This document shows positions 53,878-61,770 of a stretch of DNA of 64,000 nucleotides, in pieces (the stretch's first letter is position 1; every line of letters starts with the position of its first letter). Both the position numbers and the translations under genes were made by a program. The notes under the pieces are model-generated. The model worked only from the letters and a program-made list of their open reading frames with translations. It was not told the DNA's origin and ran no database searches. Location: NCBI RefSeq assembly GCF_004349265.1, contig NZ_SMFL01000007.1:285429-349428 (forward strand), given 5' to 3'. This stretch comes from Dyadobacter psychrotolerans. GTDB lineage: Bacteria; Bacteroidota; Bacteroidia; Cytophagales; Spirosomataceae.

Positions 53878-54447
53878 ATGAAAATCAATTTACTTCTGTT
53901 AGGACTCATCATCCTGATGATAGCGGCTTGTTCTGGTACAGGTAATGAGCCCATTGAGCCAATCTTAAGCGAAACCGAAAATCCTCCTGTCATCCAATCT
54001 TTCATGTTGACACAATCCTTATTGGATTCGGTTACAAGAATTGTCACTGCCGGGGATACCGCTATTACCGGAAACGGCTTTGGGGTCCGTACGGATGGGT
54101 CAGATAGAAATATTAAAGATATTTATACAAATAAACCATTAAACCGCGCGGTTCAGGTGGGTGATATTTTTGTGATACGAAGTTTTCAAAATATAGACAA
54201 CCAAAGAGGTCCACTCGATTTTATCGATATCATGGTGCGCCGCGAGGCTGGTTATAATTCAGCAGGTGCGGATTTTGAATATTTTCGGATAGACTTTGAT
54301 CCTGCTACGAATTACAATCAAAACCCTAATGGACTCGTGCCGATTCTGGCCAATAGCCGTGACCGTGGCCTGGATATTGCCAGAGCGGGCTGTGTGGGTT
54401 GTCATCGTTTTGCGGCGGGTGTTGATTTTCTATTTACAAGTCGTTGA
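53878..54447 (+). CDS. Cytochrome P460-like lipoprotein with one CxxCH haem site
   Basis: This 189-residue protein has a lipoprotein signal (IMIAACSG; Cys18). One haem-c motif CVGCH lies near residue 175, followed by RFAAGVDFLFTSR to the stop. A single CxxCH close to the C-terminus followed by a D-[FY]-[LV]-F-T end, after a beta-rich body (IDIMVRREAGYNSAGADFEYFRI), is the layout of cytochrome P460-type proteins. In that family a lysine also cross-links to the haem; I cannot identify that residue with certainty here. It stands alone behind operator B. The role is unknown; redox chemistry on a small nitrogen compound or electron transfer for the cargo enzymes are both possible. Confidence 0.65.
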   Translation: MKINLLLLGLIILMIAACSGTGNEPIEPILSETENPPVIQSFMLTQSLLDSVTRIVTAGDTAITGNGFGVRTDGSDRNIKDIYTNKPLNRAVQVGDIFVIRSFQNIDNQRGPLDFIDIMVRREAGYNSAGADFEYFRIDFDPATNYNQNPNGLVPILANSRDRGLDIARAGCVGCHRFAAGVDFLFTSR

Positions 54448-54452
54448 TATGC

Positions 54453-54644
54453 ATGGCTTTGCTTACTGATGATACTTATTCGGAAATTGATTTTAGGTTT
54501 AGTATTCTGGTCAAAAAGTTAGACATGTTTGAAACACATGTTGAAATATTAGCGGATCTTTCATATGATCATAAATATAAGTCGCAGGAAACGAATGTAA
54601 ATAATGACGAATTACGGTCAAAAGTGATTAGATTTTTAACTTAG
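54453..54644 (+). CDS. Possible small protein of unknown function
   Basis: A 63-codon frame starts at ATG 54453, just past the stop of the P460-like gene, and is acidic (MALLTDDTYSEIDFRFSILVKKLDMFETHVEILADL...). There is no recognised family, signal peptide or membrane segment. The sequence is more AT-rich than the cargo genes before it. It is followed by a 7-bp inverted repeat TAATTGA/TCAATTA (54649-54667). It could be chance. Confidence 0.25.
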   Translation: MALLTDDTYSEIDFRFSILVKKLDMFETHVEILADLSYDHKYKSQETNVNNDELRSKVIRFLT

Positions 54645-54727
54645 TGCTTAATTGATTTTGTCAATTAGCATAATGGATTTCTTAATCCGAGAAGCCTTAA
54701 TGATATATAAATACTTAATTCCGAGAA

Positions 54728-55405
54728 ATGATAGATAGCAAGCAACAAGAAAAAAGGGAAGTTGCATTGAAAGCGGCAGAACTGGTAAAAGACGGAAATA
54801 TTGTTGGTCTTGGCTCAGGTTCGACTATGGACTTTGTAATAGTGGAGCTCGGAAGGCGGATAAAGGATGGCTTACAATTTACCGGGGTAGCAAGTTCTCT
54901 GAAAACAGAAAGGCTAGCGGACTCATACGGTATTTCAATGCAAGAATTGGGTATGACTAGCGGCATCGATATCAGCATTGATGGAGCAAATGAATTTACA
55001 GAACAACTTCATTTAATAAAAGGTGGTGGTGGCTCTCTATTCAGAGAAAAAATAGTTGCTTCGTTAAGTAACAATACGATTATTGTTACCGATTCAACTA
55101 AGAAAGTTAATCAACTAGGCCAATTTGGCGTGCCGGTTGAAGTTGTACCAAGTGCTTATGAATTTGTGAAAAAACAATTAATCAAATTGGGTGGCAACCC
55201 CATAATAAGAAAGTCTCTAGCTGAGAATTTTATCACTGACAATGGCAATTTTGTTTTTGATGTTGATTTCGGAATAATAGGTAATCCAGCTTGTTTGGCA
55301 CAACAACTTGATGGTATTGTTGGAATACTGGAACATGGACTGTTTGTCAGTCTAACTACAAAAATATTGATGGCAAATGGAAACGAAGTAGTCACTTTTA
55401 CCTAA
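54728..55405 (+). CDS. rpiA: Ribose-5-phosphate isomerase A
   Basis: This 225-residue enzyme interconverts ribose 5-phosphate and ribulose 5-phosphate. Family signatures: NIVGLGSGSTMDFVIVELG (phosphate loop), GVASSLKTERLADSYGI, DISIDGANEF with the catalytic Asp, LIKGGGGSLFREKIVA with the catalytic Glu, and VPVEVVPSAYEFV. The gene is clearly more AT-rich than the redox cargo and lies beside the resolvase, so it was probably acquired separately. A normally chromosomal housekeeping gene on a Tn3 element is odd. Confidence 0.93.
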   Translation: MIDSKQQEKREVALKAAELVKDGNIVGLGSGSTMDFVIVELGRRIKDGLQFTGVASSLKTERLADSYGISMQELGMTSGIDISIDGANEFTEQLHLIKGGGGSLFREKIVASLSNNTIIVTDSTKKVNQLGQFGVPVEVVPSAYEFVKKQLIKLGGNPIIRKSLAENFITDNGNFVFDVDFGIIGNPACLAQQLDGIVGILEHGLFVSLTTKILMANGNEVVTFT

Positions 55406-55524
55406 AAGTGAACTTAATCAATCAAAATTGTCTAAGTCACCCAAACATCTGGGAAGAACTATGGTACAAAACATCATTGCTGAATTTTAAGTGGATCGCA
55501 ACAACTGACCTACAGATCCAAGTT

Positions 55525-56109
55525 TCAGCTTTTACTACTGATTTTTACTCCACGGTGTCTTAGGTATTTATACAACGTCATTTTAGAAATTTTCAAATCG
55601 GCTGCAATTTCATTTACTCCCAACTTACGTTCATTGTACAACGTTTGGGCGAGCATGGCTGTTTTTTCTGCTTCTTTGGTTAACCCTCTGGTTCGTCCAC
55701 CCTTTCGCCCTCTGGCTCGTGCCGCGTCTAATCCAGATTTTGTCCTTTCCCTGATCAGGTCTCGTTCAAATTCAGCCAATGAAGCAAAAATGTTAAATAT
55801 GAGTCTCCCTTGAGCAGTAGTAGTATCGATATGGTCATTAATTGAGACTAGGCCAACTCCTCTTTTTTCAAAATCCGAAGTCATTTCCAAAAGATGTTTT
55901 AGAGAACGTCCTAACCTGTCAAGTTTATAAATATAAATGACATCACCCTTCCGAAGTACCTGCTGCATAGCAGCAAGCTCAGGTCTATCGGATTTCACTC
56001 CGGAAGCTTTCTCCTGAAAAATCTGCTGGCAGCCCGCTTTCTCTAAAGCATCGAGCTGCATTTCTAAATTCTGATCTTGGGTTGACACCCTCGCATATCC
56101 AATTTTCAC
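55525..56109 (-). CDS. tnpR: Serine resolvase of the Tn3-family element
   Basis: This 194-residue serine recombinase has the catalytic domain start MKIGYARVSTQDQNLEMQLDAL with nucleophile Ser in RVST, then IYIYKLDRLGRSLKHLLEM, TTTAQGRLIFNIFASLAEFERDLIRERTKSGL and a C-terminal Hin-type helix-turn-helix (GVNEIAADLKISKMTLYKYLRHRGV). It would resolve cointegrates made during replicative transposition. It is transcribed away from the transposase, with res-like dyads between them, as in the Tn3 subgroup. Confidence 0.94.
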   Translation of the reverse strand: MKIGYARVSTQDQNLEMQLDALEKAGCQQIFQEKASGVKSDRPELAAMQQVLRKGDVIYIYKLDRLGRSLKHLLEMTSDFEKRGVGLVSINDHIDTTTAQGRLIFNIFASLAEFERDLIRERTKSGLDAARARGRKGGRTRGLTKEAEKTAMLAQTLYNERKLGVNEIAADLKISKMTLYKYLRHRGVKISSKS

Positions 56110-56111
56110 TT

Positions 56112-56273
56112 TTGTATACTTTAATACATCTATGAGGCCAAATTTAATGTACTTAGATTGATGTACAAGTTTATTTTACTAAATTGATAGAATATGCTTG
56201 GTTTTAAGTTCATCTTAAAGCTCCAAAAGGCAGCACAGCTTTGTACATTTTGAGTAACGTTTTTTTATACAAA
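56112..56273. promoter_or_regulatory. res-like resolution site between tnpR and tnpA
   Basis: Three dyads built on TGTA/TACA lie in the 175-bp divergent gap. They are TTGTATACTTTAATACAT (56112-56129), TGTAC...GTACA (56148-56167) and a 34-bp TTTGTAC...ATACAAA (56240-56273). Paired resolvase half-sites in three subsites are the normal res layout; the last overlaps the likely tnpA promoter, implying repression by resolvase. Confidence 0.6.
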
Positions 56274-56284
56274 CAAATCGTGTC

Positions 56285-59200
56285 ATGCCAAGAAAAGAAT
56301 ACCTCACTTCCGAAGCCAGGCAACGGTTTGACCATCCTCCTGTTTTAAGTGCTGACCAGAAAGCGATTTTCTTAGACACTCCCCAATGGGCAGCTGAATA
56401 TGTCAAAACTTTGCAAACACCTTCCAATAAAGTTGGCTTTCTTTTGCAAGTCGGATACTTCCGGATTGTCAGCCGGTTTTTTGGATCAAACCGCTTCCAT
56501 CAAAGTGACGTGGATTATGTAGCTGAAAGAATTTCAGTTGATGTCAACGCAGTACAGATGACCGGTTACGAAGGACGGACTTCGCTCAGGCACCGGGAGG
56601 ACATTCTTGGATATTTTGGTTTTGCCGCCTTTGAAAAATCTTCGGTTGAAGCGTTGACCGAAGAAATCCAGAGACTGGCCCATGTACAGACCAGGCCATA
56701 CCTGATATTTGAAGGTATGGTCGGCTTTCTTCAGGCACATCATATTGAAATCCCTACATACCAAAGCCTGAAAACAATCTTGGATAAAGTTCTTGCCAGT
56801 TTCGAGCAGAATCTAGAATCCATTTTAAGTAAATATTTAACTGCGGCTGATGTTTTACTTTTAGAGCAGCTTCTAGTCGAACACAGTTCTTATCAGGAAG
56901 ACAGTAGAAAGCATTTAAAGGTGAAACGTTATGAGATTACGTTTTTTAAACGGGTTTCGCAATCCATGGAGACAAAACAGATCCGTGAGCGTGTGGCAAA
57001 CTTTCAAAGCTTAAAGATCATGTATTTGCAGTTACTACCGGTAGCCAGGCGCTTAAAACTGTCTGATGCGACCATTCAATTCTACGCTGAATATGTCATC
57101 AATAACCAGGTAACACAAATAACTACACGCAGCACCAACCGTTATCTGCTTTTAATATCCTTTATTATTCATCAGTACTATATGTTAGGGGATGCACTTA
57201 TCCTGACCTTAAATAGTGCTGTTACAAATTTTATTAATGGTTGTGAAAACTCAGTAAAACAAGAGCTTTATCAAAACAGGATGCAGACCGCGCAGCTAGT
57301 CAGCAGTGTTGCCCAGCGTAGCGGTACCCATATTGATATTTTAGGAGCTATTGAAAAAATCATTGCTGATACTACAATGGAACCTTTGGCCAAAGTGACG
57401 TTGATTGAACAGGTTTTTAAAAATAAACGGTTATCTCAAAAGCTGTTGCAGGAAGACCAGCAGCGCCTCAAAGCCTTAAAGGAAGCCAACCAAAAGATAA
57501 ACGACCGGGAAGATTTTTATCAAATGCTTGAAAAAAATACGTCTAAATTAAATGGTAAAGTAAGCGATATTGTCAAAGCCTTGATCCCGAGCGCCACTTC
57601 ATCAGGGAAGGATATTCTTGCTGCGGTCCGGTACTACCAGGAAAAGAATGGTGCTATTCTAACGCGCGCTTCAGTACCAACAGATTTTTTAGGTTTAGAG
57701 CAGCAGCAGCGAGTGTTGACCCCGGAAGGTAAATTGCGTACAGGTTTATATAAAGTATTCCTTTTCCAGGAAATCAGGGATAATATCAAGTCTGGGGCAC
57801 TTCCAATTGATTCTTCCTATGATTACCGCAGTTTTGATGAATATGTAATACCACCTGCGGTTTGGAATAAAGAAAAGGAAAAGCTGATTGAACAAGCCGG
57901 CTTGACAGCCTTTGCTGATTCACGGAAAACCCTGCTTAAATTAAATGAAAAGCTCAATGCCCAAATTAAATTAACAAATGAACATGTAGAAAAAGGCAGT
58001 AACAAACAGGTATACTTAGATTCCACCGGTGACTGGCACCTGATGAAAGATAAACGTTTGGAAGAAGAAACAGACTTGGGATCATTTTATCCGCAAGAAT
58101 ACGTCATTCCATTGGTGGAAGTTCTTTCAACTGTCCAAAATGCAACAGGCTTTATTTCCTCGTTTATCCATGGAGGAATTGATCATATACCTAAGCGTCC
58201 GGACGAGAAATTGTTCTTTGCAGCAATTCTTGGGTTCGGGTGCAATATCGGTATTCGTAAATTTTCTTTCATGTCCAAAGGTATCAGGACCAGTTCACTG
58301 GAGACAACGGCAATCCAATATTTTTCACCAGAGACTGTAATACAAGCAAATGACAAAGTACTTGCATTTAGCAATGCCTTACCACTTACCGGGCATTTTA
58401 GAAAAGATGCAGACTTTATTCATACTTCAAGTGACGGCCAAAAGTTCGATGTGTCCGTTGCTTCGCTGGTTGCTTCTCCTTCCTTTAAATACTTTGGAAA
58501 TGGCAAGGGTGTTACCATGTATTCCTTTCTGGACGAAGCCGGGCAGTTATTCTATTCAACTGTATTTAGCGCAGCTGAACCTGAATCACATTATGTCCTG
58601 GATGGCCTAACTCACAATGAAGTGATCATTCCAAATGCGCATTCGACAGATACACATGGTTTTAGCGAACCCGTGTTCGCTGTAACGGGTCTTTTGGGTA
58701 TTGAATTTCGGCCCAGGTTTGCAAGGTTTCATCATCAACAGCTTTATTCAACTGACGAAGCGCGGACTTATCGTGAGCTTAATTATAAGATTGTTCCAGG
58801 TCTTAAAATTAATTTGGCACACCTGGAAAATCATTGGGACGAAATTTTAAGGCTTGTTTGTACAATCAAGCTGGGTTATTCGAAGGCATCAACGTTGTTC
58901 AGGCGTCTAAATTCATATTCAAAACAACACCCGCTTTACAAGGCCCTCAAAGATTTGGGAAGGCTTTATAAAACATCATACATCTATCAATATATGGATG
59001 ATGAATTAATCCGGAAATCAGTGTCTGGCTCACTTTCTAGAATTGAAAGCAGCAATAACTTTTCAAAAGCTATCACGATTGGTAACAACCAGGAATTAAT
59101 CTGGGCCACCCGGAAAGAACAATTAACAGCAGAAGGCTGTAAAAGACTGATAGCAAATGCGATAAACACTTATAATCTGTTGTTATTATCTGAAAAGCTG

Positions 59201-59371
59201 GTAGCAGCTGAGTCCGAACAAGACAGGCAAATCCTGTTGAAAAAAATCCTTGCAACTTCTACCCACAGCTGGGCACATATTAACATGGTGGGAGAATACG
59301 ACTTCTCCGATGGTAAAGATTATAAAATCTTTGATTTGGGCTCAATCATGGATTTAAATCTAGCGCCTTAG
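56285..59371 (+). CDS. tnpA: Tn3-family transposase
   Basis: This 1028-residue protein has the normal length for the family. The N-terminal DNA-binding DUF4158-type region begins PRKEYLTSEARQRFDHPPVL, and QVGYFRIVSRFF follows. The central helical region ends in KRPDEKLFFAAILGFGCNIG. The DDE catalytic core includes the conserved ahead-of-strand motif STDTHGF (Asp789) and LLGIEFRPRFARF. The C-terminal helical part contains IKLGYSKASTLFRRLNSYSKQHPLYKAL. It acts on the 43-bp inverted repeats to give replicative transposition with 5-bp duplications. The coding sequence appears intact. Confidence 0.96.
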   Translation: MPRKEYLTSEARQRFDHPPVLSADQKAIFLDTPQWAAEYVKTLQTPSNKVGFLLQVGYFRIVSRFFGSNRFHQSDVDYVAERISVDVNAVQMTGYEGRTSLRHREDILGYFGFAAFEKSSVEALTEEIQRLAHVQTRPYLIFEGMVGFLQAHHIEIPTYQSLKTILDKVLASFEQNLESILSKYLTAADVLLLEQLLVEHSSYQEDSRKHLKVKRYEITFFKRVSQSMETKQIRERVANFQSLKIMYLQLLPVARRLKLSDATIQFYAEYVINNQVTQITTRSTNRYLLLISFIIHQYYMLGDALILTLNSAVTNFINGCENSVKQELYQNRMQTAQLVSSVAQRSGTHIDILGAIEKIIADTTMEPLAKVTLIEQVFKNKRLSQKLLQEDQQRLKALKEANQKINDREDFYQMLEKNTSKLNGKVSDIVKALIPSATSSGKDILAAVRYYQEKNGAILTRASVPTDFLGLEQQQRVLTPEGKLRTGLYKVFLFQEIRDNIKSGALPIDSSYDYRSFDEYVIPPAVWNKEKEKLIEQAGLTAFADSRKTLLKLNEKLNAQIKLTNEHVEKGSNKQVYLDSTGDWHLMKDKRLEEETDLGSFYPQEYVIPLVEVLSTVQNATGFISSFIHGGIDHIPKRPDEKLFFAAILGFGCNIGIRKFSFMSKGIRTSSLETTAIQYFSPETVIQANDKVLAFSNALPLTGHFRKDADFIHTSSDGQKFDVSVASLVASPSFKYFGNGKGVTMYSFLDEAGQLFYSTVFSAAEPESHYVLDGLTHNEVIIPNAHSTDTHGFSEPVFAVTGLLGIEFRPRFARFHHQQLYSTDEARTYRELNYKIVPGLKINLAHLENHWDEILRLVCTIKLGYSKASTLFRRLNSYSKQHPLYKALKDLGRLYKTSYIYQYMDDELIRKSVSGSLSRIESSNNFSKAITIGNNQELIWATRKEQLTAEGCKRLIANAINTYNLLLLSEKLVAAESEQDRQILLKKILATSTHSWAHINMVGEYDFSDGKDYKIFDLGSIMDLNLAP

Positions 59372-59410
59372 GATTCAATATTCCCGGCTAATAGTAAATA
59401 AAAATCCTAC

Positions 59411-59453
59411 GCGAAAGTCGTGACGGTTTTTCTCCCTTTCTTTAGTTTACCCC
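59411..59453 (-). repeat. Right terminal inverted repeat of the Tn3-family element
   Basis: Exact reverse complement of 41949-41991, ending TTAGTTTACCCC. Its last bases now supply the final codons and the stop (59447-59449) of the interrupted ABC exporter gene. Confidence 0.95.
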
Positions 59454-61654
59454 AGATTGTAGTAATGTCCCTTTCTTTGAAGCAGCGAATCGTGATTGCC
59501 AACTTCGGAAACCATCCCGTTTTGCATGACAACGATCTGGTCGGCTTTCCGGATTGTACTCAGTCTGTGTGCCACTACGATCACAGTTTTTTCCTTGAAT
59601 ACTTCGTCAAGCGCCTGTACAATTTTCTGTTCGTTAATCGTATCCAGTGCGTTTGTGGCTTCATCAAAAAACAGATAATCCGGATTTTTGTACAACGCAC
59701 GGGCAATCAGTACACGTTGTTTCTGGCCACCACTTAATCCACGTCCCTGCTCACCCATTTTAGTCTGATAACCCAGCGGCAGGTGTTCAATTTCAGAAGC
59801 AATGTTTGCAGTTTCTACCGCTTTGCGTAATAAATGATAATCCGTTTTTTCGTCATCCAGCACAATGTTGTTTAAAATGGTGTCATTAAAGATTTTACCA
59901 TCCTGCATCACGGCCCCGCATTTCTCCCGCCATTGGCGCAGGCTGACATTATTGATGTTCATACCGCCGATCATAATTTCTCCGTAAGAAGGTTTATATA
60001 GTCGAAGTATTAGTTTGAGTAAAGTGGATTTACCGCTTCCGCTATCTCCTACAATTGCCGTCACTTTGCCCTGAGGAATAACCAGATTAATACCGCGGAG
60101 CACAGGGGGAGAAACCGACGTATATTGAAAAGCGACGTTTTTAAGTACAAGATCTTTGCTTTCCGGCAGCTCAATGCTGTTTTGCCCGGTGCCCTCGTCT
60201 TCATCATGTAACTGATGAATTTCGTTGAGACGCAAAAAACTGATCTGGGCAAACTGGAAGGAGGCCATAAATTGTATAAACTGAACCACCGGACCGTTTA
60301 GCATTCCGATGATGAACTGCGTGGAGATCATCACACCAAAAGTGATGTCGCCCTGTATGACGGCACGCGCACAATAAAATGTGATAAGCAGATTTTTTAC
60401 GCTGTCGATAAACTGTCCGCCCAGGTTTTGCGCATTATTCACGGTCATGACGCGCATGTTAACCTGATACAACCTCGCCTGAATATTTTCCCATTTCCAG
60501 CGTTTTTGTTTTTCGTAATTGTTGATTTTGATGTCAGTAATACTTTCTACTGTTTCAACCCAATAACTTTGATTTTTTGAAGTTAATTCGAAATACTCCC
60601 AATCCAGTTTTTTTCGTATTTGTAAAAATCCAAGTACCCACAATACGTACAAAGTACTTCTTGCAAAAAAGATGTAAAATATATTCGCATTAAAAATGAG
60701 TAGTATAATTCCGAAAATCCGGAATGTGAGCGCGGAGAAGACTAAATTAAGCGAGTTGTTCATGATGAAACTTCGTATCCGCTCATGATCATTGGCCCGC
60801 TGGAGAATGTCTCCCATCATTTTATTTTCAAAAAAAGTAACCGGGAGCTTCATCAGTTTGATGAGGTAATCGGATATCAGTGCAATGTTGACTCTGGAAG
60901 TCAGATGCTGTAAAATCCAGTCTCTTACCGCGTTGCTTAGGGTGATTGCCACGATGATCGCTATGTTGGCAAACAACACAATGTTGATAAAATCCAGGTC
61001 GTGGGTCTGGATGCCGACATCAGTTACCGCTTTGGAAATGAAAGGGAGCAAAGCCTGCATGAGCGTAACCAGCAGCATGACTACGAACAGATTCAAAAAG
61101 CTCCTTTTATAGGGCGTAAAGTAGCTAATGAAATTCTGTATCGTCTTTTTACGCTCCGATTTTTCTCCGGCAAAGCGTTGTTCGAAATCTGCCTGCGGCT
61201 GCAATACCAGAATGACGCCTTTGTACTCCGTTTCTTTTATCCAGTTTTGTTTAAATGTCCCGGCATCGTAGGTCACCAGTCCTTTTGCCGGATCGGATAC
61301 GTATATTTTGGCTTTGGATAAACTGTCCGTTCTTTTAGAAAACCAGCCACTGGAAGCTTTGACGTGATACACAACAACGAAATGACTATTCTTCCAATGG
61401 ATAATGGCCGGAAGCGGAATTTTGTACAGAATATCTTCAAGCGTACATTTTGCTGACAGGCTTTTGAGACCTATCTGTTCAGCTGCATGTCCCAGGCCAA
61501 GCAGTGAAACACCCTCCCGGGATGTTCCGCTTAAATCGCGTAAATGCTGAAGAGAGTAATATTTGCCATAGTATTTGGCAATCATTTTCAGGCAGGCAGG
61601 ACCGCAGTCCATCATATCCATCTGCCGGTCGCATGGGAACGGTTTTAAGTGCAT
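59447..61654 (-). CDS. Peptidase-containing ABC exporter (C39 type), C-terminus altered by transposon insertion
   Basis: This 735-residue protein has an N-terminal C39 peptidase: Gln11, then DCGPACLKMIAKYYGKY with catalytic Cys17 and HFVVVYHV with His. This domain cleaves double-glycine leaders. Six membrane segments follow at about 190-450. The nucleotide-binding domain has Walker A GDSGSGKSTLLKL, signature LSGGQKQRVLIARAL, Walker B YLFFDEATNALD and H-loop VVAHRLST. The last codons, after Y-Y-N-L, come from the transposon end, so about two dozen native residues are lost. Since the core is complete, function may persist, but co-transcription with the HlyD gene is broken. The divergent gene at 61771 encodes a likely substrate with a GG leader. 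Confidence 0.94.
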   Translation of the reverse strand: MHLKPFPCDRQMDMMDCGPACLKMIAKYYGKYYSLQHLRDLSGTSREGVSLLGLGHAAEQIGLKSLSAKCTLEDILYKIPLPAIIHWKNSHFVVVYHVKASSGWFSKRTDSLSKAKIYVSDPAKGLVTYDAGTFKQNWIKETEYKGVILVLQPQADFEQRFAGEKSERKKTIQNFISYFTPYKRSFLNLFVVMLLVTLMQALLPFISKAVTDVGIQTHDLDFINIVLFANIAIIVAITLSNAVRDWILQHLTSRVNIALISDYLIKLMKLPVTFFENKMMGDILQRANDHERIRSFIMNNSLNLVFSALTFRIFGIILLIFNANIFYIFFARSTLYVLWVLGFLQIRKKLDWEYFELTSKNQSYWVETVESITDIKINNYEKQKRWKWENIQARLYQVNMRVMTVNNAQNLGGQFIDSVKNLLITFYCARAVIQGDITFGVMISTQFIIGMLNGPVVQFIQFMASFQFAQISFLRLNEIHQLHDEDEGTGQNSIELPESKDLVLKNVAFQYTSVSPPVLRGINLVIPQGKVTAIVGDSGSGKSTLLKLILRLYKPSYGEIMIGGMNINNVSLRQWREKCGAVMQDGKIFNDTILNNIVLDDEKTDYHLLRKAVETANIASEIEHLPLGYQTKMGEQGRGLSGGQKQRVLIARALYKNPDYLFFDEATNALDTINEQKIVQALDEVFKEKTVIVVAHRLSTIRKADQIVVMQNGMVSEVGNHDSLLQRKGHYYNLG
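59454..59458. repeat. Target-site duplication, right copy (AGATT)
   Basis: Identical to 41944-41948 and directly next to the right inverted repeat. Confidence 0.92.
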
Positions 61655-61770
61655 TTAGTGTGTGTTGATGTGTATTTTTGTAAATATTGTGATATTAATT
61701 TGGATTATACATTTTTTTATAAATACATTTGAAAAATTGATTCACACATTTATCTTAAACAATCATCGAC

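Larger units (their letters stand above)
41949..59453. mobile_element. Complete Tn3-family transposon, about 17.5 kb, with redox/catabolic cargo
   Basis: The element is bounded by perfect 43-bp inverted repeats that begin GGGG, as in Tn3-family ends, and by a 5-bp direct duplication AGATT. It contains a 1028-residue Tn3-type transposase ending 40 bp from the right repeat, a divergent serine resolvase and a res-like region between them. The remaining 13 kb is cargo: an OYE/DUF1330/AKR/AKR/SDR/SDR operon, a molybdenum-hydroxylase operon with a cytochrome, a nitroreductase, an AraC regulator, a P460-like cytochrome and rpiA. Because ends and duplication are intact, the insertion is probably recent on an evolutionary scale. 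It interrupts the last codons of a C39-ABC exporter gene. Confidence 0.93.
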
